From: SAR324 cluster bacterium
GTDB taxonomy: Bacteria > SAR324 > NAC60-12
Length of the DNA: 62,280 nucleotides
Direction of reading: 5' to 3'
Assembly: GCA_015232315.1 (NCBI GenBank)
Contig: JADFZZ010000030.1
Span: 1 to 62,280, forward strand
This document shows, in pieces, positions 46,772-55,207 of the stretch; the first letter of the stretch is position 1; each line of letters opens with the position of its first letter. Made by a program: the position numbers and the translations under genes. The notes under the pieces are model-generated. The model saw only the letters and a list, made by a program, of their open reading frames with translations. It was not told where the DNA came from and searched no databases.

Positions 46772-47055
46772 TCGTAGGGGCGACCCGCGGATCGCCCTGA
46801 AATTTGATGGTCGCATGAATCATATAAACCGTGGGCAACCAGGGCGACCCGCCGGTCGCCCCTACATAAATGGACAACCGTAGGGGCGACCCGCCGGTCG
46901 CCCTCATAATATGTCGATCACATTAAACACGTGGGCAACCAGGGCGACCCGCCGGTCGCCCCTACATAAATGGACAACCGTAGGGGCGACCCGCCGGTCG
47001 CCCTGAAATTTGCCGGTCGCATGAATCATATGTCGATCACATTAAACATATAAAC
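46772..47055. repeat. Array of five GGGCGACC palindromes with a duplicated 74 bp unit
   Basis: The 330 bp gap between genes is almost filled by this array. A 74 bp block at 46831-46904 recurs identically at 46931-47004, giving a 100 bp period. Each block holds two palindromes in opposite orientation. A further variant copy starts at 46773. Flanking words such as GGTCGCATGAATCATAT and ATGTCGATCACATTAAACA also recur. No frame is supported. Confidence 0.88.
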
Positions 47056-47093
47056 CGATTGTCAGAACCTAATTTTTTTTACAGGGGAACATT

Positions 47094-48986
47094 ATGAATC
47101 CAGCGTTGAATTCTGATATTCCAAAAGCCATCATTCTGGCAGCGGGAACAGGCAGTCGACTTAAACCATTTACAGAACATCTGCCCAAATGCCTCACGCC
47201 GCTGAATGGTGTTCCGATTCTGGTCAATGCGCTGACACAACTTTTCACCGCCGGTGTGCGTGAGACCATCATCGTGGTCGGACATCTCAAGGAAAAAATC
47301 ATTGACGCCATTGGCCCCGATTTTCAGGGAATGACCATCACCTACATTGAGTCCGACGCTTATGCGAGAACCAACAATATTTATTCCCTGTGGTTGGCCA
47401 GAGAATACCTGCATGACGACATCCTGCTGCTGGAAGCTGATGTGTTTTTTGAGGGTGGACTGCTGGAAAGTCTGCTGGCCTGTTCAGGCAAAAACGCACT
47501 AGCGGTTGACCGCTATCAGCCCCATATGTCCGGAACCGTGGTGAAAACAAAGGCTGATGGAACAATAACCGGGTTGTTCACCAAAAAACAGCAGGTGTCC
47601 GGTTTTGATTATGGGAATGCCTGGAAGACCATCAACATTTCCCTGCTCCGGAAAAACTTTCTGGAAGCCATGCTGCTGCCTGACCTGGAAGATCACATCC
47701 AACAGGGAATTCATGGCGTTTATTACGAAGTTCTCCTGCAAAAAGAACAGCCCTGGAAGATCCCCGGTTCCCTGGTCGCAGTGCCCTGTGAACAGTTGCG
47801 ATGGTATGAAATCGATGATGAACACGACCGGGCTATGGCCGAATATCTGTTTGCGTCACAGGAACAGCGTTATGAATTGATACAGCAACAGCATGGCGGC
47901 TTTTTCCGTTATCCGTTTGTGGATCATGCGTATCTGTATAACCTCTATTTTCCGCCGGATGATGTGATTCGCCATTTTGAAAGCCAGATGCGGGAACTGG
48001 TGCTGCATTATCCTTCCGGACAACAGGTTCTCACTGAATTGATGGGCGGCTATCTCGACACTTCGCCGGAACATCTGCTGGTTTGCAATGGCACCTCAGA
48101 GATCATCAGGGTTCTGGGACGAAAGCTCTGCCGGAAAATGATTGTTCCTGTGCCGTCGTTCAATGAATATCTCAATGCACCGCAACCCGAAAAAGTCATC
48201 CCGTTTAAATTGAGAGCGCCTGACTTTCAGTTGAACGTACAGGAATTTTTTCAGGCGATTGAGGCCTCAGAAGCAGATCTGGCAATTCTGGTCAATCCCA
48301 ACAATCCGACCTCGCAAAGCATTCCCAAAGAGTCGCTTGTCTGGCTGTTGGACCAGCTTCAAACCACAAACTGTCAGTTGGTGGTTGATGAATCATTCAT
48401 GGATTTTGTGGATGATCCACCGCATGTTTCAGTGGCGGATCTTCTTGAAAAATATCCGTGGCTTTCCATTTTGAAAAGCCTGAGCAAGTCTTATGGCATA
48501 TGCGGTTTGCGGCTGGGATATTTCATGACGGCCAACCCCTTGCTGATGCAGGAACTTCACAAGGAAGTGAGCATCTGGAACATCAATGGCTTTGCGGAAG
48601 CATTTTTGCGAATTTTGCCCCGATACCGTGAGGACTTTGAAGAAAGTGTCAGAAAAGTTCGTGCGGACAGGGATGACCTGTATGAAGCACTAGGCAAAAT
48701 TCCCGGAGCTTCTGTGCTGAGGCCCCAGGCCAACTATATCTTCTGTCATTTTTCTCAGGAGAACATGATGGCTAAAGACCTCGCCCGCATGATGTTCGTC
48801 CAGCATAATATTCTGATCAAATCCTGCGCGGAAAAAATGTCTGACCCGGCCCATGAATATTACCGCATTGCCTGCCGGACTCATCAGGAAAATCAACGGT
48901 TGGTTGAGGCGCTGACTCAATGTCTGCAACTCAAAAATTCCATGCTTCAAACCACCAGCCCCAAGGATCTTCATGCCTCGCTCTGA
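47094..48986 (+). CDS. Nucleotidyltransferase fused to PLP-dependent aminotransferase/decarboxylase
   Basis: A 630-residue two-domain enzyme. Residues about 8-245 form a sugar- or choline-phosphate nucleotidyltransferase (IILAAGTGSRLKPFTEHLPK, then LLLEADVFFEGG). Residues about 275-620 form a fold-type I PLP enzyme close to HisC/CobD (VNPNNPTSQSIP, VVDESFMDFVD), with Schiff-base Lys at K465 in SLSKSYGICGLRLGY. By analogy with fused CTP:phosphonate cytidylyltransferase-transaminases and phosphoserine decarboxylases of the HisC fold, it may make a CDP-activated amino-alcohol or aminophosphonate head group. This is inference. The ATG has AGGGGAACATT upstream. The next gene overlaps it by 14 bp. 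Confidence 0.85.
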   Translation: MNPALNSDIPKAIILAAGTGSRLKPFTEHLPKCLTPLNGVPILVNALTQLFTAGVRETIIVVGHLKEKIIDAIGPDFQGMTITYIESDAYARTNNIYSLWLAREYLHDDILLLEADVFFEGGLLESLLACSGKNALAVDRYQPHMSGTVVKTKADGTITGLFTKKQQVSGFDYGNAWKTINISLLRKNFLEAMLLPDLEDHIQQGIHGVYYEVLLQKEQPWKIPGSLVAVPCEQLRWYEIDDEHDRAMAEYLFASQEQRYELIQQQHGGFFRYPFVDHAYLYNLYFPPDDVIRHFESQMRELVLHYPSGQQVLTELMGGYLDTSPEHLLVCNGTSEIIRVLGRKLCRKMIVPVPSFNEYLNAPQPEKVIPFKLRAPDFQLNVQEFFQAIEASEADLAILVNPNNPTSQSIPKESLVWLLDQLQTTNCQLVVDESFMDFVDDPPHVSVADLLEKYPWLSILKSLSKSYGICGLRLGYFMTANPLLMQELHKEVSIWNINGFAEAFLRILPRYREDFEESVRKVRADRDDLYEALGKIPGASVLRPQANYIFCHFSQENMMAKDLARMMFVQHNILIKSCAEKMSDPAHEYYRIACRTHQENQRLVEALTQCLQLKNSMLQTTSPKDLHASL

Positions 48987-49719
48987 AAAAACCATCACAC
49001 GCGAAGTGCCGACGAGTTCTCTGACCAAAGAACAATTTGATGCCATCTGGTCGGTTTATGCCCCCTATCACGAACGCGACCGTGCTGAATTTGAACGCAC
49101 CTTGTGTCTCAATCACAAAGTGTTGATGTTTCATGACGCTCAGACTGAAGCTCTTCAGGGATTTCTGGCCGTGAGCGTGTTTGATGTGCAGGAGGAGGAG
49201 CGTTCGTTTGTTATTTTATATTTTGGCACACTGGTGATCCATTCCGGTTTTCGGGGACAGAACATTGTGCAGAACATGGTATTGCGGGAATACCTGGGAA
49301 TTCGGCGACGTTACGGCTTCAGAAAGATCTATTTCATTTTTTCCAGCCTGAGCTACATGAGTTATCTGGCGATGTCACACACTTTTCTGGAATACTGGCC
49401 CCGGAGAGAACAGCCAACCCCGCAATATGCTCAGGAGGTGCTGACGTATCTGATCGAACAGATCTTCAAAGGGAAATATGACCCGAGCGGAGTGAGTCAG
49501 GGAACCGGACAAAAACGGGTCACCGATCAAAAAGTAACAGGAACAGAAACGAACCTTGATCCACAGCTCGCATTTTATCTCAAAAACAACCCCGGCCATC
49601 AGCATGGCGATTGTCTGATGTGCTTCATTCCGCTCTACGAACTGAATATTCTGACCTTGATCTTCAAACGACACGTGCAGCGACCCTTGAAAAAGTTGTA
49701 TAAAAACCTGTTTCAATAA
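48973..49719 (+). CDS. GNAT-like acetyltransferase homologue
   Basis: A 248-residue protein whose first 150 residues follow the GNAT pattern: an N-terminal helix pair, a beta sheet (ERSFVILYFGTLVIH), then SGFRGQNIVQNMVLREYLG at the place of the acetyl-CoA loop. The expected Q/RxxGxG/A is degenerate (RGQNIV). The C-terminal 80 residues are unassigned. Its ATG lies 14 bp inside the end of the nucleotidyltransferase-PLP gene, so the two are coupled and probably work in one pathway. Family membership is likely but the reaction is unknown. Confidence 0.6.
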   Translation: MPRSEKTITREVPTSSLTKEQFDAIWSVYAPYHERDRAEFERTLCLNHKVLMFHDAQTEALQGFLAVSVFDVQEEERSFVILYFGTLVIHSGFRGQNIVQNMVLREYLGIRRRYGFRKIYFIFSSLSYMSYLAMSHTFLEYWPRREQPTPQYAQEVLTYLIEQIFKGKYDPSGVSQGTGQKRVTDQKVTGTETNLDPQLAFYLKNNPGHQHGDCLMCFIPLYELNILTLIFKRHVQRPLKKLYKNLFQ

Positions 49720-49735
49720 GGCACGGCAAAAGAAT

Positions 49736-49753
49736 AACTGACCACAGTTTTTT
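49736..49753 (+). terminator. Weak candidate terminator
   Basis: AACTG-ACCA-CAGTT followed by further T residues gives a short hairpin plus T-run 16 bp after the GNAT-like gene. The stem has only five pairs, so this is tentative. Confidence 0.35.
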
Positions 49754-49777
49754 AACACACACCCCTTGTCCAGGTCT

Positions 49778-49806
49778 GTAGCGACGTGCGAATCGCGCGT
49801 CGCTAC
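49778..49806. repeat. GTAGCGACG palindrome
   Basis: A 29 bp inverted repeat starting GTAGCGACGTGCG and ending GCGCGTCGCTAC, in the gap between two convergent genes. Confidence 0.82.
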
Positions 49807-49876
49807 GCATGCCCGGCAGGAAATGTTTTATGAAAAGTACAGTTATTTTTCGAATGTTCCTAAGTCTGCATTTTTA

Positions 49877-50674
49877 TCATGGCCGTTGCTTCAATTGATT
49901 TACCATGTCCTGCATCACACTCCGCATACGATCGGCTTCCACTTGCAACTGCTGACGACGAACTCTGGGATCGTGCCCCAACTCTTCTGCCTGAAGAATT
50001 GGATAATAACGTTTTGTATAAACCGTAAGATGAGGAATGCGGGTCATGAGCCATGGCAAGCCATAATGATCGGCGTTTTTCAGAAAAGCGTCATCAATTT
50101 TGTCCACAAACGGTTGAGCCAACATGATGCTTTTCAAGAGTTTTTTCCGCCATGGCTGTTGGATATTGATTGTTTTCTGCCATTTCTCAAAACCTTTGCA
50201 GATGACAAGCATGATGTCACAGCGTGCACGCAACGCAATTTCGATGGATTTGGGAGAACGAAAAGGCTGAACATCCAGACCATTGCCATACATGCTATAT
50301 TCCCCTTCAGGAGCCACCCCCAGAAAATCCATCTGATTGTCTTCAAAAAGCTGAATATAATCCTCCACACCAAACCGTTTCTTCCCATGCATGGGCAGTC
50401 CCAGAGCCTTTGCCAAACCAGGAAAACTCATCACTATTGGATGGGCGATCGAATTGAATCGTTTGTGCCCAAACCCCAGTTTGTTCATGCGACTGATCAT
50501 GGCGCAGGCACTGGCAAGGGGGCCACTGAAAGGGCCATGATTGAACACGGCTATTGTTCGGGTTTGTGTTTCCATATAATTTTCCATGTCAAAATCATCG
50601 AGATAATCCACCTCCTTGACAAACATGGATAATAACACCTGGCTGACAGTCGCAATCTGTTGAATCTGTGGCAT
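49877..50674 (-). CDS. Acyltransferase-like protein (PlsC/LPLAT-type)
   Basis: A 265-residue protein resembling lysophospholipid-type acyltransferases. The likely catalytic His is in FNHGPFSGPL (family pattern HxxxxD, with Gly in place of Asp) and the substrate-binding block is APEGEYSMYG (family F/YPEG). A longer frame to 50803 would read through the start region into a dispersed repeat. The ATG at 50674, preceded by AACAGGAGAAACAGC, is clearly better. The Asp-to-Gly change may mean altered or lost activity. It is convergent with the GNAT-like gene. Pathway unknown. Confidence 0.65.
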   Translation of the reverse strand: MPQIQQIATVSQVLLSMFVKEVDYLDDFDMENYMETQTRTIAVFNHGPFSGPLASACAMISRMNKLGFGHKRFNSIAHPIVMSFPGLAKALGLPMHGKKRFGVEDYIQLFEDNQMDFLGVAPEGEYSMYGNGLDVQPFRSPKSIEIALRARCDIMLVICKGFEKWQKTINIQQPWRKKLLKSIMLAQPFVDKIDDAFLKNADHYGLPWLMTRIPHLTVYTKRYYPILQAEELGHDPRVRRQQLQVEADRMRSVMQDMVNQLKQRP

Positions 50675-50755
50675 GCTGTTTCTCCTGTTATCATGAATTT
50701 TTTCCACCTGCAGGTGGTTTGAAAATGAGCCGCTAAGAACGCTAAGAACACGAAT

Positions 50756-50884
50756 AAAAAGGTTTTTTATAAATGAAGTCCGCAGTAAAACCCTGATTTT
50801 CAAGTTTACAGGTGCATATTCCCTTTTTTACTTTGTGTTCTTCGTGTACTTCGTGGCTAAAAAAGTACCTGCACAGCTCGAATT
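50756..50884 (+). repeat. Dispersed repeat, copy B
   Basis: Nearly identical to 1-128, in the same orientation. It lies in the 536 bp gap between the divergent acyltransferase and alcohol dehydrogenase genes. A perfect 14 bp palindrome, CCACCTGCAGGTGG, lies about 40 bp to its left (50704-50717). The rest of the gap (50885-51210) contains no supported gene. Confidence 0.85.
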
Positions 50885-51055
50885 TTTTCATAAAGCTGAC
50901 TGTGTCACTTCGAGTTGAAAGCGAGAAATCTTAAAAAAAATCCGCGCATTTCTCATTGGGATTGGTTTAATGGGTTTCTTAACGAGAATGTCCATGATAG
51001 ACAAATGGATTTTTCCCGCAGTCCGGTTTTTATTGATGAAGACCCTGCTTGCCAT

Positions 51056-51101
51056 TTGACAATGACTCCTTTTATGTTTACTGAGTGAAGAGTCGTTGTC
51101 A
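51056..51101 (+). promoter_or_regulatory. TTGACA box overlapped by a 12 bp inverted repeat
   Basis: A perfect TTGACA lies at 51056-51061. The arms TGACAATGACTC (51057-51068) and GAGTCGTTGTCA (51090-51101) are inverted with one mismatch and flank the place of a -10 box. The best -10 at 17 bp (TACTGA) is poor. The arrangement could be an operator controlling the alcohol dehydrogenase 110 bp downstream. Confidence 0.3.
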
Positions 51102-51210
51102 TGACGTTATTCACCAGTCCACTACGATCATCGTCAGAGGTTTCTGTTTTATCGAAACAGTTCGTCGATAATCCAGATTTGTAGATTCGCATCATTTCAA
51201 AGGAGCTACC

Positions 51211-52467
51211 ATGATACAAAAAGGAATTTCAATGATTGAAGATATCGGCATGTCCGTTGTCCCCTTCAAACTTCAGGTCAATGGGTATCAAAACTACCAG
51301 AAAGTGTTGAAGGAAGTGGCCAAAAATCTTCCGTTTCCCGCACCAACCTTATTTTCCGGACCGGGATCTTCCCTTGAGTTGTGCAAGGCAATCGCCTATA
51401 TGGGCACCAAAAAACTGTTGATTGTCACAGATGCCATGCTGATAAAAATCGGATTGCTGGATAACATCAAGAAAGCCCTGGAGCAACATAAGGTAGAATA
51501 TGTGATTTATGATGGTGTTCTGCCTGACCCGACCTTTGCGCAGGTGGAAGCCGGATTGACCGTGCTGAAAAAAAATAAATGTGACGCGGTTCTGGCTGTT
51601 GGCGGTGGATCCTCCATGGATGCCGGCAAACTCATTTGCGCACGAGCGACCAATGACAAACCTCTGCCAAAATTTGCCGGACTGTTCAAGGTCTTCAAAA
51701 CAATCCTGCCCTTGTTCGTGATTCCAACCACTGCTGGTACTGGCTCAGAAGTCACCATTGCGGCTGTTGTGTCTGATCCTGTGGCACACCAGAAAATTCC
51801 GGTGATGGACCCGAAACTGATCCCAACCATGGCGGCACTGGATGGAGCGTTGATGACAGGTTTGCCGCCAATGATCACCGCCGCGACAGGAATGGACGCA
51901 TTGACCCATGCGGTTGAAGCCTATATTTCAGCCAATGCCATGCCCTCCACAGACAGTTACGCGTTGGCGGCAACCCGGTTGATCATGGAAAATCTGACCA
52001 ATGCGGTGAAAAATGGTCAGGATGTGGAAACCCGCCAAAACATGGCACAGGCATCCTATTACGCGGGACTTGCTTTCACACGGGCCGGAGTGGGATATGT
52101 CCATGCGATTGCCCATAACTTCGGCGCGTATTATCACACTCCGCATGGGCTGGCGAACTCCATTGTACTGCCACATGTTCTGGATTATTCCAAGGAAACC
52201 TCCATGCCACGCCTTGCTCATCTTGCGGTTATCAGCGGATTGCAAAAAGGCAAGGAATCCGATCAAAAACTGGCTGATAAATTCATTGCTCACATTCGGG
52301 CGATGATGAAGGATTATAATATTCCGGAAAAACTGGAAGCCCTGAAAAAAGAGGATATTCCCGCCATTGCCAAAGCAGCCCTGAAAGAAGCGCATTTCAC
52401 CTATGCGGTGCCCAAATACATGGATCAGGCTACCTGCGAAAAACTGATCAGTAAAATGATGGTGTGA
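51211..52467 (+). CDS. Iron-containing alcohol dehydrogenase
   Basis: A 418-residue type III (iron-dependent) alcohol dehydrogenase that interconverts alcohols and aldehydes or ketones with NAD(P). Signatures are the nucleotide-binding AVGGGSSMDAGK, then PTTAGTGSEVT, then TGMDALTHAVEAYIS and the iron ligands in GYVHAIAHNFGAYYHTPHG. All expected His ligands are present. The ATG is preceded by AAAGGAGCTACC, a strong ribosome site. A possible operator lies upstream. It is monocistronic. The natural substrate cannot be told from the sequence. Confidence 0.94.
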   Translation: MIQKGISMIEDIGMSVVPFKLQVNGYQNYQKVLKEVAKNLPFPAPTLFSGPGSSLELCKAIAYMGTKKLLIVTDAMLIKIGLLDNIKKALEQHKVEYVIYDGVLPDPTFAQVEAGLTVLKKNKCDAVLAVGGGSSMDAGKLICARATNDKPLPKFAGLFKVFKTILPLFVIPTTAGTGSEVTIAAVVSDPVAHQKIPVMDPKLIPTMAALDGALMTGLPPMITAATGMDALTHAVEAYISANAMPSTDSYALAATRLIMENLTNAVKNGQDVETRQNMAQASYYAGLAFTRAGVGYVHAIAHNFGAYYHTPHGLANSIVLPHVLDYSKETSMPRLAHLAVISGLQKGKESDQKLADKFIAHIRAMMKDYNIPEKLEALKKEDIPAIAKAALKEAHFTYAVPKYMDQATCEKLISKMMV

Positions 52468-52514
52468 TTAGTCAGAATTAAAAAGCCACTATCAAACGGA
52501 TCCTTATCCGGCCT

Positions 52515-52541
52515 GTAGAGACGCGCGAATCGCGCGTCTCC
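52515..52541. repeat. GTAGAGACGCGCG palindrome
   Basis: An inverted repeat GTAGAGACGCGCG / CGCGCGTCTCC around a central AAT, between the convergent dehydrogenase and chemoreceptor genes. It could serve as a bidirectional hairpin. Confidence 0.8.
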
Positions 52542-52572
52542 GGCGGCACACCTTCTTGTTGAAGCAGGCGGT

Positions 52573-54942
52573 TCATTGCGTCTGTTGTTCCAGTTGATCC
52601 AGCAAATTGACAATTTTTTCACTCAGAGTCGCAATGTTTCGTGACTGTTTCTGTGCTTTTGCGGACTGTCCCTGAGTTTTCAACTGAATGATTGTTTTGA
52701 TCAGCTCATGAAGTTTGGTATGTTCTGACTCAAGCGTTTTGATAGTAGACAAATTCCCCCACTTGTTCATGGCCGTTCCATAGAGCCATTTTCCCAGATC
52801 ACAATCACGATGCGAGACGGCTTGATCTTCAGTCAGACTTTCCTTGCCCTCCAGAAAATTCTGAATCCTGCTACGCCATAGCAGATGCTTGGTTTTTGCG
52901 GCTTCAAAATCAAAAACAGCGTCTTGATTTCTGCCAACGGCCCGTTGTCTCTGGTCAATTTTAAAGAAAGAGACCATTTCCATTTGTTCACCGCTTTGCA
53001 TGGAAAGATCGTCTGAAGCCGCCGCCATTTCCTCGGAAATGGTAGCGTTGCGCTGAATCGTTTTGCTCAGTTGCTGAATGGCACTGTTGATCTGGGCAAT
53101 GCCACTTTTTTGTTCACCGGCCGCAACTGTGATTTCCCGAACCAGTCCCGCTGTTTTCTGAATGTTGGGAACCAGTGTTTGAAGCATGTGTCCGGCTTTC
53201 TCGGAAACCTCCAGACTGGATTGTGAAAGTCCCATAATCTCGGCCGAGGCCACCTGACTGCGTTCGGCCAATTTTCGAACTTCAGTCGCAACCACGGCAA
53301 AACCTTTCCCCTGTTCACCCGCTCTGGCGGCTTCAATGGCGGCATTCAGTGCCAGCAGATTGGTTTGGCGGGCAATTTCATCAATGATGGAAATTTTTGA
53401 AGCGATTTCACGCATCGCCTGAACCGCTTCAGCCACAGAGTCACCACTCAACTGAGCTTCTTTTGCGGATTTGTTGGCGATATTTTCGGTATTTTTTGAA
53501 TTTTCCGCAGTGTGTTCAATATTGGCGGACATTTCTTCAATCGAAGCGGATGTTTCTTCAATGGCAGATGCCTGTTGGGTTGAACCATGAGCAATTTCTT
53601 CAGCGATGCTTTTCAATTGAAGACTTTTCTGATTCATCTGCTCAGAGGACTCCACAATATGCCCGATGATGTTCCGGAGATTTTTAATCGCGCTCAACAG
53701 ACTTTTACCCATTCGTCCCAGTTCATCATGAAAATCGAAGGATTGCTTCACATTGAGATTGCCCTGCGCCAGTTGCACCGTCACTTCAGACACGGTGATT
53801 AAGGGGTGGGTGATGCTCCGGGTCAGCAGGAAGCCTAATAATCCTGAAAGGGCGAGGCCCACCAGCACTGCCAGCAGAATGCCCTGCCAGACAGATCGTG
53901 TGGTGGCACTGGCCATATCAACAGTCCGGGCAATGAGTATTCTGGATTCTTTTTCGATGGTCTGTAGTTGCTCAATCATGCGCTGGGCGATGTCATCCGC
54001 ATGCGCATCCAGTTGGTTCAGATGAGCCCTGATCTCCCGTACTTCATCCGCCAACTGAATCAGCCGGGTTCCTGCCGACTGAAATTTTTCTGAATGCAAT
54101 TGTTCAACGGCCATCAGCGTCTGCCGGATTTCCGGAACCGTGACGGGATAGATCCGGCCTTCCCGGGTTTGTGCTCCATTTTTCAGGGCAGTCACCCATG
54201 TTCCAAAGTCGCGGATACTTTCCAGATAGGCTTCCCGTGTTTGTTGAAGCCGATCCTCCTGATCAGCACGCTGGTATTCCTGCAACCAGATCCAGGAAAG
54301 TGCCAGAGTTGTTTTCATTTCCATCGACATATCCGCCCAGGTGTTTTCAATCTGTAGAACAGATGCCGTATTGCCTTTTTCAATAAGCGTCTGAATCCGT
54401 TCCTTGACCTGACTTTCCAGTTTTTCCGCCAAGGCAATGACCTGTTCAAAAATCACGAATGATTCACGAAGGGTTTCCTCCCGGGTTTGCATGAGTTCAT
54501 TACGTTTCAGAACATTTTCCTGAATTTTTTTGATCTGAGGTTGGAGTTGCGTGTTATGAAATTCATCCGTGTCTGTCACCACCTTCCGCAGTTCTTTATC
54601 GCTGGTGGCATAGAAGGCACTGCCAGCAATATTTCCACCGCTCAGAATCGCTTCCGCATAGCTATCAAAATGCGCGATCATCTGCTGATGCGCATTCCAG
54701 GCATCGTTCAAGTCCTGTAAATTGTCAGCTTCGATCAGTTCCATGATGAGTTGCATGTCTCTGGATACCGAATAGGTCATTTCCTGGGAAGCCTGAATCA
54801 GGGGTGTTGTCTCATTCAGCAGGCGCGTGGCATCATTCACCCGCATGACCCCGTTGTAAGAATAAACACCCGACGCCACAAGAATGCCGCACACGAGTAA
54901 AAAACCCGTAATCAAGCGAATAGAAATGGAAACGTTTTTCAT
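52573..54942 (-). CDS. Methyl-accepting chemotaxis protein with CZB domain
   Basis: A 789-residue membrane chemoreceptor. A membrane segment (about 8-28) is followed by a long all-helical periplasmic sensor (30-345) and a second membrane segment (about 350-372). HAMP ([20 protein letters not shown]) and the signalling domain (tip around [18 protein letters not shown]) come next. A C-terminal CZB domain contains [22 protein letters not shown] and SEHTKLHEL, which supply His3-Cys zinc ligands. The ATG has CAGGAGAACAC upstream. It is the second CZB receptor in the window, but its sensor differs from the NIT type at 13356-16007. It likely signals through the che operon proteins. Confidence 0.93.
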   Translation of the reverse strand: MKNVSISIRLITGFLLVCGILVASGVYSYNGVMRVNDATRLLNETTPLIQASQEMTYSVSRDMQLIMELIEADNLQDLNDAWNAHQQMIAHFDSYAEAILSGGNIAGSAFYATSDKELRKVVTDTDEFHNTQLQPQIKKIQENVLKRNELMQTREETLRESFVIFEQVIALAEKLESQVKERIQTLIEKGNTASVLQIENTWADMSMEMKTTLALSWIWLQEYQRADQEDRLQQTREAYLESIRDFGTWVTALKNGAQTREGRIYPVTVPEIRQTLMAVEQLHSEKFQSAGTRLIQLADEVREIRAHLNQLDAHADDIAQRMIEQLQTIEKESRILIARTVDMASATTRSVWQGILLAVLVGLALSGLLGFLLTRSITHPLITVSEVTVQLAQGNLNVKQSFDFHDELGRMGKSLLSAIKNLRNIIGHIVESSEQMNQKSLQLKSIAEEIAHGSTQQASAIEETSASIEEMSANIEHTAENSKNTENIANKSAKEAQLSGDSVAEAVQAMREIASKISIIDEIARQTNLLALNAAIEAARAGEQGKGFAVVATEVRKLAERSQVASAEIMGLSQSSLEVSEKAGHMLQTLVPNIQKTAGLVREITVAAGEQKSGIAQINSAIQQLSKTIQRNATISEEMAAASDDLSMQSGEQMEMVSFFKIDQRQRAVGRNQDAVFDFEAAKTKHLLWRSRIQNFLEGKESLTEDQAVSHRDCDLGKWLYGTAMNKWGNLSTIKTLESEHTKLHELIKTIIQLKTQGQSAKAQKQSRNIATLSEKIVNLLDQLEQQTQ

Positions 54943-55207
54943 GTGTTCTCCTGCGTTATTTCTGTTTTTTGAATGTGATTCAATACGTTCATGTTTCTTT
55001 CATGAACCATTTTCAGACTGAAGGTCAATAAAAAACTGGTTTGACCCGTATTATTTGTTTCCCGAGAATGTTCGATTCCTTTCCTTCAATCTGGTTATTG
55101 CCGTTTTGCGGCGCTTAAAACTTTTCATAATCAAATTGTTTGTGATTGCACATCCCATACTGGAAGGTTATATACAACCATCTCATCAGTCTCATGTCAG
55201 GAGGATT

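Noticed and set aside
46772-47010. Repeat array that could look like a CRISPR
   Set aside because: The repeats are palindromic, lie in alternating orientation, and the intervening segments are themselves repeated. There are no unique spacers and no cas genes.
50953-51219. 88-codon minus-strand frame upstream of the alcohol dehydrogenase
   Set aside because: No ribosome site, no recognised protein, and it overlaps the dehydrogenase start region and the inverted repeat.
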